Assembly (NCBI RefSeq): GCF_046630445.1
Contig: NC_092333.1
Coordinates: 105,323,501 to 105,387,500 of the forward strand
Reading direction: 5' to 3'
Length of the DNA stretch: 64,000 bases
Source of the DNA: Rutidosis leptorrhynchoides
Taxonomy: Eukaryota > Streptophyta > Magnoliopsida > Asterales > Asteraceae
The notes under the pieces are model-generated. The model made no database searches. It was not told where the DNA came from and saw nothing but the letters and a program-made list of their open reading frames with translations. The position numbers and the translations under genes are program-made. Numbering within the stretch: position 1 is the first letter of the stretch; every line of letters begins with the position of its first letter. Shown in pieces: positions 10,501 to 21,059 of this stretch.

Positions 10501-12056
10501 GTCTTGTTTCCTTGTTACATGCCCACAAATAAGCTATTGCATGAAAAATCCATGATATAAAAGGAATTAGTCCTTCTTATTTCACTCACAAGATCTTAAT
10601 AGAAGAAAATTCCAAACCAGTGGTGCAACGTCAATGGAGACTAAATCCTCATATGCAAGATGTTGTCAAGAATGAAATCATTAAATTGCTAGATGCAGGT
10701 CTAATCTACCCAATCTCAGACAGTCCGTGGATAAGCCCGGTCCATTGTGTTCCTAAAAAGGATGGTATAACTGTTACCAAAAATGCTAAAGACGAGCTTA
10801 TCACAACACGAACTGTCACGGGGTGGCGAGTTTGTATTGATTATCGTAAGTTAAACGATGCCACTATAAAAGACCATTTTCCGCTACCATTCATTGATCA
10901 AATGTTAGAGAGACTAGCGGGAAATAGTTTTTATTGTTTCCTAGATGGTTTTTCGGGGTACTTTCAAATTCCCATCTCCCCCGAGGATCAAGAAAAGACT
11001 ACCTTCACATGTCCCTATGGCACCTTTTCATACCGTCGAATGCCCTTTGTTCTATGTAATGCTCCTGCAACATTTCAAAGATGCATGATGGCCATTTTCC
11101 ATGATATGATTGAAGAATGCATGGAAGTGTTCATGGATGACTTTTCAGTCTTCAGTGACACTTTCGATTCATGCCTTCTAAATTTGGAGAAAATGCTAAT
11201 TAGGTGTGAGAAATCAAACTTAGTACTAAATTGGGAGAAATGTCACTTTATGGTTAAAGAAGGCATTGTCTTGGGGCACAAAATCTCAAGTGTTGGTATT
11301 CAGGTGGATCTAGTAAAGGATGATGTCATTCCCAACCTTCCACCTCCTTCAAATGTGAAGGGTGTGAGAAGTTTTCTTGGGCATGCCGGGTTTTACCGGC
11401 GATTTATTAAAGATTTTTCAAAAATTGCAACGCCATTGAATAAACTTCTCGAAAAAGATGCACCCTTTGTTTTCACAAATGAATGCACTAAGGCATTCAA
11501 CATTTTAAAACAAAAACTTGTTAACGCACCAATAATCATAGCTCCAAATTGGTCATTACCATTCGAGCTAATGTGCGATGCATCGGATTTTGCAGTTGGT
11601 TCAGTTTTGGGCCAACGGGTTGAGAAACGTTTTCAACCCATTTATTATGCAAGCAAGACTTTACAAGGAGCCCAATTGAACTACACAACAACGGAAAAAG
11701 AGCTCCTTGCTATTGTCTTTTCTTTTGACAAATTCCGATCATATATTGTCCTATCAAAGACAATTGTCTTCACCGATCATTCGGCATTGAAATATCTTTT
11801 ATCTAAGCCGGATGTCAAACCTCAATTGCTAAGATGGGTCTTGCTCTTGCAAGAGTTTGATATCGATATTAAGGACAAGAAAGGTGCCGAAAATCTCGCG
11901 GCTGACCATCTTTCTAGACTTGAAAATCCCAATCTTGAAGTACTCCATGAATCGAGTATTAAAGATGATTTTCCCGATGAATACCTCATGCGAGTAGAGA
12001 AGGTGGAAGACCCGTGGTATGTTAATTTCGCCAATTACATTGTTGGGGGTACCTAG
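10501..12056 (+). CDS. Reverse transcriptase and RNase H (element 2, remnant)
   Basis: RT motifs appear in order: [70 protein letters not shown] and the catalytic FMDDFSVF box near 11130. These are followed by the thumb and connection ([20 protein letters not shown]). RNase H follows ([48 protein letters not shown]), ending with [13 protein letters not shown]. The arrangement is standard for Ty3/gypsy. Upstream 10397-10619 carries the last part of the protease-RT linker. Confidence 0.92.
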
Positions 12057-13290
12057 AAACCGGTTGGTCACATCAGAAAAGGAAGAAATTCTTTAGTGAC
12101 CTAAAATACTATTTTTGGGAAGACCCTTATCTATTTAGGCGATGTGCGGATGGAGTTATTCGCAGGTGCATTTCGGGGAAGGAATGCACTCAAATTCTTC
12201 TTGATTGTCACCTTGGTCCAACGGGTGGGCACTTTGGTCCCCAAATCACAGGGAAGAAAGTTTACGAGGCCGGTTTCTATTGGCCTACAATATTCAAAGA
12301 TGCCTACACTGTTTGTAAGGCTTGTGATGCATGCCAACGGTCCGGTCAAATCACTAAACGGGATGAAATGCCTCAACAAAGCATCCAAGTATGCGAGGTG
12401 TTCGATGTGTGGGGAATTAACTTTATGGGGCCCTTTCCAAAGTCTCATTCTTATCCCTACATACTTGTTACCATAGACTATGTTTCAAAATGGGCGGAGG
12501 CAAAACCTCTCCCAACAAATAATGGCCGAGTTGTAGTAACCTTTTTATGGAACTTTTCTCAAGGTTTGGCACACCAAAAGCCCTTATCAGTGACCGGGGC
12601 ACCCACTTTTGCAATAAGCAATTAGAAAAGGTGTTGAAAAGATATGGAGTGATCCATAAAATTTCAACATCCTATCATCCCCAAACAAGTGGGCAAGTGA
12701 AAAATACCAATCGGTCTCTTAAACGCATACTAGAAAAAACCGTTGGTGCAAATCCAAAAGAGTGGTCTGTTAAACTAAACGATACATTGTGGGCCTTTTG
12801 CACGGCCTACAAAACACCTATTGGAACCACTCCTTTCCGAATGGTATACGGAAAAGCATGCCATCTCCCTTTAGAGATTGAACACAAAGCGCATTGGGGG
12901 CTAAGGGCATGTAATTTGGATTACAAAGAGGCGGGTCAGTTACGTTTGACCCAATTGAATGAAATAGATGAGTTGAGGCTTGAAGCCTATGACAACTCTC
13001 TAATTTATAAAGAAAAGACCAAACAATGGCACGATAAGCGATTGAAAAGCCCAAAGGAATTCATGAAAGGAGATCTTGTCCTTGTTTACAATGCCCGTTT
13101 TAAGTTATCGCCAGGAAAGCTTAAGTCCCAATGGTTGGGACCATTTGTTGTTAGAAGAGTGTACCCTTATGGTACAATTGAAGTGGTGAACTAGAAGGGC
13201 GACATTTTTAAAGTGAATGGCCACCGGGTCAAACACTATGTCGATGGTCCCCTAGAAATCGAAGATGAGGTTAGCCTCAACTTCGAGAAC
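12057..13290 (+). CDS. Integrase (element 2, remnant)
   Basis: The zinc-binding N-domain (GGHFGPQ, then [11 protein letters not shown]), the catalytic core ([41 protein letters not shown]) and a C-terminal segment ([27 protein letters not shown]) are readable. It is closely parallel to element 1 at 1-1287. It is a fossil with several breaks. Confidence 0.9.
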
Positions 13291-13479
13291 AAAGCTTAAA
13301 TCAAAATGGGGACGAGTTGGGTGAACGACTCGTTAAAGAAAGTTTGCGCGTGTAAATAGTGTGAATTGAGTGTTATATGATTGGTTTGATTATTTTTAAT
13401 GTACAAAATGATCTATGATGATGATATGAACATTTGTGTGTTAAAAATGAGAATTTTTATGAGTTTTATTAAAATTTTG
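13291..13479. other. Short spacer after integrase
   Basis: The stretch from the end of pol to the first palindromic motif is AT-rich and non-coding. Nothing recognisable is present. Confidence 0.5.
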
Positions 13480-13735
13480 AGCCACCAGACCAGTGGGACG
13501 CCGTCCAAAATTCCTTGGAAGCCGTCTAATTTCAAAGGGTTTTCTCAAAAAAGAGGTCAGTAAGATTTAGCACATTTGGACGCCATCCAAAAATGCTGGA
13601 CGCCGTCCCACGCCATAACTGGATGCCGTCTAGAAAATGGGACGCCGTCCAGTCCTTTACATTTGGACGCCGTCCAAAATCTGGACGCCGTCCAGATAGC
13701 CTGACCCAGAAAAAAATAAACGCGTTTTAAGGCTT
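13480..13735 (+). promoter_or_regulatory. Internal promoter-like region with TGGACGCCGTCCA array (element 2)
   Basis: About nine exact or degenerate copies of TGGACGCCGTCCA occur in 13490-13695. The motif is a 6-bp inverted repeat (TGGACG/CGTCCA) around one base. A TATA-like AT run (AAAAAATAAACG...TTTTAAGG) follows at 13709-13732, then a pyrimidine- and A/C-rich leader (13740-13860). The same motif array stands upstream of the promoter in this element's LTR (18167-18371). A second promoter for the envelope-like gene is the simplest reading, and it is inference. Confidence 0.65.
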
Positions 13736-13864
13736 ATCCACCCCATTTTTCAACCACACACACTTTCAAATCAGTTTTTCTCTCCCACAAATGAACCAAC
13801 ACTTCCAAAACCCTAAAATCTTCTTCTAATTTCGCGATTTATACTTCAAATTTGTTCTTGAATC

Positions 13865-16260
13865 ATGACTTCTAGGGTAATACTACTACCTTTTCACACT
13901 TTTCTTTCTTGATTTCTCAATTTTTATGCTTGTATGAATGATTATGTGAAAGATAAGTGTGGGGTGTTTGATTTTTATGATTCTTACTTCAATTAACATG
14001 CCTTAGCAATTTATTTACCCATTATGTCTTGATTTTGCACTTAATTACATGTTGAATGGGTGTTTACATGAATCTAGGGTTTTGTAGAGATTAAATTCGA
14101 AATTAGGGTTGTTACTTCAAGATATTGGGCTTGTTTGTGATGTTTATGAAGATTGTGAATGCATAATATGTTGATGGTGTTAATAATGTCAATATGGTCG
14201 GGTCATGAATTGAATTTTCTTAAATTTCTAGCATGCTTTGAATTGTAATGTTTTTATAAAAGATGTATGCTTGAATTTTCACATGTTTAGACCTATTGAA
14301 GTGGATTGATGGTATGACATGCTATAATGTAGTTGCGTTATGAGAAGATAATGGTCATTTTGAACTAAATTGTGCTACTTGTGTTATGCTTTCAATGAAA
14401 AACTGTTTTCATCATTAGAATGCAAGTTTACATGTTATGACCTAGATTTATGAACGCAACAGGTTTGAGTCCTAAGTTGATGCCTAATTGTTAATTTTGT
14501 GATCAACATTTTTGAAAGTGTATTTGCAAGATTATGTTGACTTTGGTTGACTTTGATTAAATATTTTTGAACATACACCTTTTCTTATATGAATCACAAT
14601 GCTTATGAACTTTGAATGGAATGACTAAATTCCCTTGCCACTCGGTTATGTTTTTGGCTAACACTAACACAACGGTTTCTATGTTCTTTTGGTTTGGTGT
14701 TATTTTGTTTTGCAGGGACAATCTAGCCGAGGTGGACAACCAAAAAGGGGCAGAACATCAAGAAATGTTTCACCACCACCACACAACATTATACGTCATC
14801 TTTCGAAGAAGAAGAGGAGGACCTAAATGATCCTCAAGTTTGGTTAAGACAAATTCAGAACGACGAAGATTACGCAGATACTTTTAATAGGATAAACAGT
14901 AGACCAATAAATGCCACGTGGTATTTTATTTGGGCCCCATTGGATGAGGCGGGTATGCACAACCATGTTTCCCGCCTATTAGCCATTCCCTACGATAGGA
15001 TCATTTCCTACGCATGGGAGCATGTTTTTAGCATCCGTGAACAAATTTATCCGGTGTTATTAAACGAATTTTACTCAACTTTAAGGTTTAATAACGTTCG
15101 TGATCCTTTGTCAAATGAATTTCTTCGGTTTTGACTAGGGGGTGTAGATAGAGGGTTAAGCAGAGTTGGGTTATGTAGAGTGTTAGGCATTTTCGAGGAG
15201 CTTAACGACAACCAATTGAGAATTTACTTGACAACTTCAGATTACCATGGTAGAGTTCCCTTTAATGAGATAGGTTTTTGGAAAAGAATTTGTGGTCCGA
15301 ATGCATCTAGGCCATTTAAATCAAGTAGGCACCGGTATAATGAAATTGCAAGCCCTGATGATAAACTCCTTCATCGACTTATCACATGCACTTTCAATGC
15401 GAGAGTCGAGGGAAATGAAAAGGTTAAATCGTTGGATCTATAGATAATGAATCAAATCAAACGGGGTTGCTATACTGATATTCCGGGGATGATAGGCAAC
15501 TATTTTCTAGCCATCGCCACTGAGACAAGGAGAGAAAAGCCGCTTCTTGGGGGCCACTATATCACGAGGATTGCTCGTCACTTTAACATAGATTTCAGCC
15601 GATTAATGGAGTGTGATCACGCCATGAAAGCTATAAAGAAAGTTTCTTATGTAAATGCTGAGATTCTTATGTACGACGGAAATAGGTGTTTAGTGCCTTT
15701 TGTCGCAGGTGGAGCAAGTGGTAGTGGAGCAAATGTTCAACAGGAACAACAAGAGGAAGAGGAAGAGGAAGTGGAAATGGAAGCTCAAACTAATGTTCAT
15801 GATCAAGGTCCTTGGAATCCATCCCAAACTAGTTGGGATAATTTGGTTAATAGTGTGAATAACATGAGGTTGAGTCCAAATGAGCAGAGGACTCATAACG
15901 ATCGTATGTGGGAAAGTCAGCAAAGAATGGAGCAACGCCAGATTGCTCAAGTACATAATCAGGGATGGAACAGTTATGGTATTGATTGGAATAACCATAA
16001 CACCGAGTTATTTTATTCCAACCCCGATCAGTACTATGGGACAACACGCCTGACACCCACATACTACACTGATCCTTAAAACCCACCTCCTCATTACCCA
16101 ATTTATGATTCTAACACTGCGTTGCAGGATGCCAGGAACAGGTTTGAACAACAATACCCGCAGGGACGCCCAAGCAGAGATGGCTCAGGAAGTTACTTTT
16201 GGCCTTACGACAACTAAAGGCCTGCGAGCCTATGATCATCTTGTGTTAACATTTTCAAAC
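13865..16260 (+). CDS. Envelope-like gene with a leader exon and intron-like gap (element 2, remnant)
   Basis: A short leader with ATG at 13865 is followed by a GT...AG segment (about 13877-14715) with a pyrimidine-rich, TTTTGCAG 3' end. This resembles the spliced subgenomic envelope-like RNA reported for the Athila-like element Bagy-2. The body begins basic (Arg/Lys/Ser-rich) and continues with NDPQVWLRQIQNDEDYAD, TWYFIWAPLDEAGMHNHVSR and RRGCYTDIPGMIGNYFLAIA-like wording. An acidic Glu run at 15745-15785 and an Asn/Trp/Tyr-rich tail (GWNSYGIDWNNH) follow. Membrane segments are not obvious. It is a fossil with about three breaks. Confidence 0.65.
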
Positions 16261-16402
16261 AATTTATTTATTTCCTGTGGTGTGTTTTTAAACAATATTT
16301 GGTTTGTAATATTAACTAATTTGATAATGGTTATGGTTGTAAAAACACCGTTATTTTTAGTACTATTTGTTTGGTTTGTTATTTTGTGCAGCGTGATTGA
16401 AC

Positions 16403-16429
16403 TTCAAAGACTGGCATTAAGTTCAGCAA
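16403..16429 (+). other. Conserved 27-nt block, second copy
   Basis: Identical to 3927-3953 over all 27 bases. A partial echo (AGTAAGTTCAGC) follows at 16490-16501. It sits in the same place relative to the envelope-like region and polypurine tract as in element 1. Confidence 0.7.
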
Positions 16430-17905
16430 CATTTGATATTATGATGTGTGTATGATGATGATCGCGGAATGGACGATGCTGTTATGCTAGCAGTAAGTTC
16501 AGCGGCATCCGTCTACCATGTTCTACGATTTACAGGTTCAAAAATTTGGAAATTTCTTGAACCACCCTATCACTTTGCCCTCTAAATTTTAATCTTTTTT
16601 CTGATTTCATGCAATGAGGGCCTTGCATGATCTAAAGTGTAGGGTGGGAGAGAAATTTATCGGGAATTCGATTTACAAAAATTAAGGCGTTTATGATTAA
16701 AATTTTAAAATTTTAAGGTAGCCTTAGAAACGAAAATTGTCCAAAAACCATGTTACATACATTGTGTTCTAAAAACTATAAAAAGAAATGTTGAGTTATG
16801 TTTTAAATTATTAAAAGTCTTTGAAGTTGCATTATCATTCAATTATTTGGATGAAAATCCTGCTAGTTTAGTAAGGCTAACTTGTAGGTCACTTGTACCA
16901 AAACGAGTGTAAATCGTGAGAGAGCGGTGATTGCATAGCGTGGTCGGAAGCTGGATCTCGCGCCAGATCAAAAACTTAAACAGGACGATCCTCATTGTTT
17001 CTCCTAACAAGGACAATGTTGCGTCTGACCACTTTATTATTACCCATAGGATGTATCTATTCCATCCTCAAGGAAGTAAAGTCTTCCGAATGACACACTT
17101 GCTGATTCAATTCAGAAGATGTAGTCTAGACCAGTTGTAGGGTGACGAAAAATCTTGAAAAGTCATTACTAACATCGACTAGAAATCTACCAGGCCTCAA
17201 CGTCAAACAGAAAAACTGGTAGTCAAAGTTTGTCTCAATGAGGGAGATTTACTAGTAAAACGGGGGGGGGGGGGTACCATGTATACACAAAAGGTTAGTG
17301 ATTTATCAGATCCCCGGACGGATAATCTCCGTAAAGAATAATCAGCTTTTAAGCCTGATGATCCTCAATCTATATGATTGATAAAACGGATTAGATGATT
17401 ACCTCATAATTATCAATGATATCCGGACGTAATGTGTATCCTCCTAAACGCATTATTTTCTTACCAACATCTAGCGATGTTAGGTACTGTGGGAGGGATT
17501 GGCTTGACCAATAGCGAGAAAACTGCACTCATTTTTTAAATTTCAGAAAATCCGACAAAATTGGAAAACGTGCCTAGTGTAAAAACTAGCACTACATTTT
17601 CAAAAACATAAAACGTTTTCATAAGGTCCTGATTTCCGTAGGATCAAATTTTACGGATACTTGGCTCTAATCTCCCAAAAATGTGTGCAGGTGTTCTCAT
17701 TGTGTATATAGCGTGAGTGTGATTCCAATATAGGTGTGTTGTACTTAAAGCTTGTGTTGCATATAGCATGAGTTGCGTTTCAAATAAACGTGTGTATTTC
17801 GTGTGCTTCGCATGATTTGTGTGATGTGTGTACTCTATATTGTGTAAGTGTGTTTGATATTGTTCTACTTTGTAAGAAAGAATTGCTTGAGGACAAGCAA
17901 GGTTT
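16430..17905 (+). other. Conserved non-coding 3' region of element 2
   Basis: About 1.5 kb with no credible gene. It shares blocks with 4101-5810: TGCAATGAGGGCCTTGCA near 16610, TTGCATAGCGTGGTCGG at 16931, AAGGAAGTAAAGTCTTCCGA near 17082 and AGACCAGTTGTAG near 17127. It also holds a 13-base G run at 17262-17274 and a TGTGTG-rich stretch at 17680-17860. Conservation without coding suggests RNA-level function in the family. Confidence 0.6.
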
Positions 17906-17920
17906 AAGCGTGGGGTGTTT
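17906..17920 (+). other. Polypurine tract of element 2
   Basis: AAGCGTGGGGTGTTT is followed directly by the LTR start TGATATTGCT. It is preceded by CTTGAGGACAAGCAAGG, as in element 1. Confidence 0.8.
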
Positions 17921-19525
17921 TGATATTGCTAAATTACATTATATATATCTCTCGCAATATCGTGTGAAATACTCTCGAATCAAGGATAGTTAAGGCGGTT
18001 TCTACAAGTAATGCACAAAGATATGCAAATTGTATCGGAAAGTGGTTTATAAAAGGTTTTGATGAAATTGTGACCGTTTTATAAGTTGTTATATCATAAT
18101 AGTTGATCCCGATACAAGTTATGGTCAAATTAGCGCTCTAAAATGATAAAACAAGGCTTCAGATATGTTGGACTCCGTCCAAAATGATTGGGACTCCGTC
18201 CAAATTAAGGGAGAACATAAAAAAACGAGACAGTAAACTCTAGTTGATCTGGACGCCGTCCAAGAAATTGGGACACTGTCCCACTCTTAACACTTGGACG
18301 CCGTCCAAGAAATGGGACGCCGTCCAAGTCCTTTAGTACTGGACGCCGTCCAGAATCTGGGACGCCGTCCAGTAGTAGGTTTCAGCCCACTTTTGCTTTT
18401 TGACCCACTTTTACCACTTTAAAAGTGAATGATTGAGAGACCAGTTAGGGATACACGATCAAATCAGTTCTGGAGATGAATTTAGGAGCAATTTTGGAGA
18501 ACTCCAAGCTCTTAGAAGAGGTCTAACAATCAAGAATCAAGATTCAATTCCTTCTCAATCCAAGATTCATTCTTCTAGTAGGTTGTTTTCTTGTTCTCAA
18601 ACAATGAATTCTACTTATCATTTGATTGCTGTTTTGTTTGTTAAAATGATGGTTGGCTAATTCCATAATGTTTGTCTAGATTAATAACCAAAGTATTGGA
18701 TGTAAACTTATTGATTGTATGTATTATGTGTGATAGTTTTAAGCTTGAATCAAGAACATGCTTATTGAAGTTAAAATCATTTGTATCTAGTTAATTGATA
18801 TGTTGTTGATAAAGAGAACTCTTGTTGATTTATCATATTGATTTACAATCAACTTGTCTTAGATTGATTGTTTACTAAACCGGACCAAGGGGGTAAATTA
18901 GATTCAAAAGATTAGACGATATAGGGATGAATTGTATGCAACGAACGTTTGTACAATCGTTGATAACTATGAACATAGAAGTCAAGTTTCAAGCCTTAGA
19001 ACTAGCTAAGTTATCAGATTACAAATACAAGAAATATAGTGAAAAGGGAACCCTTGATCTTGTAATTGTGTTTGCATATTTACTAAAGAGAACTCTTGGT
19101 GAATCTAATAGGTAACTTACACACATAATCATTCAATCGGGCCTTAATATCAAAACTTACATCCAATACCGAGGGTAAAAGATCTAGATGAACATTTCGT
19201 CTCTTTGATCTAAATCAAACTATCGTACTTGCTTTATTTACAATTGTTTAAAACCAAAAATACCAAAAACATTTCTTTTACTTGTAAACTAGAACTTGTC
19301 TTGATTAGCCCATCGTTAAAAGGCAAAACTAAAATATCTTGTACCTTTAGTTTCATTTACTTTTCTAATCGTAGTTTGACTCGTACAAATTGTCCTTGGA
19401 ACGATACACGGAACTAAACCATTATCTATACTACTACACGATCGGGTACACTGCCCGTAGTTGTGTAATAGTTCTAATAACTGGTATTTTTCTAATATAA
19501 ATTATATAACTGATTCACCACATCA
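17921..19525 (+). repeat. 3' LTR of Athila element 2
   Basis: The LTR starts TGATATTGCTAAATTACA and ends GATTCACCACATCA, about 1605 bp. The first ~50 bp contain an imperfect inverted repeat (GATATTGC ... GCAATATC). The palindromic array and promoter lie at 18167-18424. The 3' end has GGGTACACTGCCCGTAG, paralleled in the element 1 LTR by AGGTACACTGCCTATAAG. Confidence 0.88.
18167..18424 (+). promoter_or_regulatory. LTR promoter with TGGACGCCGTCCA array (element 2)
   Basis: About eight copies or variants of TGGACGCCGTCCA (first copies read TGGACTCCGTCCA) lie in 18167-18371. A TATA-like CTTTAAAAG at 18416-18424 follows about 45 bp after the last copy. It is the same motif as the internal array at 13480-13695. 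Confidence 0.65.
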
Positions 19526-19897
19526 GTCAGTTATTGTTGTTATATGCTAGTTCAGGACGTTGGCATATTTGTGACCCTTGCATGTTCAGTTGCTTATGCT
19601 TAGTATGTTAGAGAGTATCCATTCACTTAGCAGTTTTGCTAATCCCCCACATTTCTACCCATTGCAGGTTTAGGTACTGCTGTTTAGGACGGGTGTTGCG
19701 GACGGGTTAGAAGACATGTTTGACTATGAGCTTAACTCTGATATTTTCTTACTTTGTGCTGTTTTTATGTAACACCGTCGTTATGTAAAGTTCTAATGGA
19801 TATTGCTGATTTATTAACTATGTTTTGTAAACGTTAAACAGGGCTACTTTGATAATTATGTATGTACTTCCGTTGTGATAAAAAAAATGGGGATGTT
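19526..19897 (+). repeat. LTR 3'-end fragment of another gypsy family
   Basis: The segment ends GGGGATGTTACA, the usual terminus of plant gypsy LTRs of the TGTAACA...TGTTACA type. It also contains CCCATTGCAGGTTTAGG, typical of their R/U5 part. The 5' part of this LTR is not present; element 2 probably landed in it. Confidence 0.55.
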
Positions 19898-20660
19898 ACA
19901 CTTGGCTTCTTGTAATCGACTCGCTCTGATTTGAAACAGATGTTTTTTTAGACCTTGATTTAGGGCAGCAAGATGGACCATGGACAGAGTTATCTGCTTG
20001 GGGCCCACCAGAGTTACCCATATTGGAATTGATACCAGGCCCAGTATTCGCTTGATCATTAGCTTTAGTATTTGTATCATCATTTGGCCCAATATCCTCA
20101 TTTGCTTTAGGCCTACAATCATTTACAACTTTTTCAATAATGGGCTCAGGCCTATTTGTTTCCCCATTCTCATCACTCACACATCACGATTTCTTCTTCT
20201 TCTTTTTTCTTCATTGGGCTGCTTAAACGACTTGAAAAACGAGTTAAATGATTGTGTATTCTCCGTACTTTGACACTTGCAATTACTCCATCTCTTGGGA
20301 CTAGGGTTGCAGGCGATTTCGGCTTTGTGTATCTGACACTATCTCACCCTCCTCGTTCTCTGCAAAAAAGATTCCTAATCCCAACGTTGACAGACTCTTG
20401 ATCTTCAGTAGAGTTATCCTTCGTCGGAGGAACACCGCCCTGTTTTTCTTGCGAGGATTTCCCGGATTTTTCACGTAATCCTCATCTGAACTAATATCTT
20501 CAAAATCATCATCGTTATCTCCCCTAACTGTATTACCTCCTGGAAAGAACATGAATTCATCGCTGCCCGATATATCATCTGAATCGATCTCATCAGAACT
20601 ATATCGTTGAAAGTAAATTGATATATCCATGGATGAAAATTTTCATCCATATCTGTATTT
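19898..20660 (-). mobile_element. Possible LINE (ORF1/5' region) remnant
   Basis: On the minus strand, acidic and low-complexity protein pieces are readable: SSDEIDSDDISGSDEFMFF and DDDFEDISSDEDY (about 20600-20460), then a Lys/Arg patch. A Pro/Asn/Gly-rich stretch follows (INSNMGNSGGPQADNSVHGP, about 20030-19970). This composition resembles the spacer ahead of the endonuclease in plant LINEs, but no RT or endonuclease motif is present. Some breaks are visible. It may instead be a fragment of an unknown host gene. Confidence 0.3.
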
Positions 20661-21059
20661 ATATCCATTTAAATTCATATATATATATCACGAAGCGGGC
20701 GGATCAGACGGATATCTATTAAATCGGGTTGCCATTGTCATCCTACTTATATCTATCAAACCAAATTGACCAATACATAGCCGGCCCGATTAAGATCCCA
20801 ACCTTCGAAGCCTTTATACGTACCCATCCCGTAATAACATACTAAACATTCCACTAATTGAACAAATCAGAATTGATGAGAAGCGACAATAGAAGTGAGT
20901 ACCTGCTGCTACGGGGTTCGCCAAATTAAAATGGAGTAACACTTCTAACTCATTGTAAAATCCCAAATTTCTAGGGTTAGGGTTTCTATCAAATTTTTTT
21001 ATTCAATTCAATACAGGAGATCAATAAGGCATCAATCCTAACGATTCTTATCCTTACAG
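20661..21059. other. Unassigned stretch upstream of FCA-like exon
   Basis: No gene is recognised. It holds a short AT tract at 20670-20690. It ends in an acceptor-like ATCCTTACAG at 21050-21059, immediately before FCA-like coding. It may be degenerate 5' sequence of the FCA copy. Confidence 0.4.

Larger units (their letters stand above)
8139..19525 (+). mobile_element. Athila-type Ty3/gypsy element 2, 5'-truncated
   Basis: The element runs gag, protease, RT/RNase H, integrase, internal regulatory region, envelope-like region, non-coding 3' region, polypurine tract and 3' LTR over about 11.4 kb. The 5' LTR, primer-binding site and gag N-terminus are missing and are replaced by an inverted LTR fragment. 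It is a fossil with several breaks spread over its coding parts. Its LTR family differs from element 1 (start TGATATTGCT, end CACCACATCA), and the solo LTR at 29142-30711 belongs to the same broad group. Its age cannot be judged because only one LTR is present. Confidence 0.9.

Noticed and set aside
13291-13870. A counterpart of the zinc-knuckle accessory frame in element 2
   Set aside because: No Cys/His motif or basic patch could be read in any frame.
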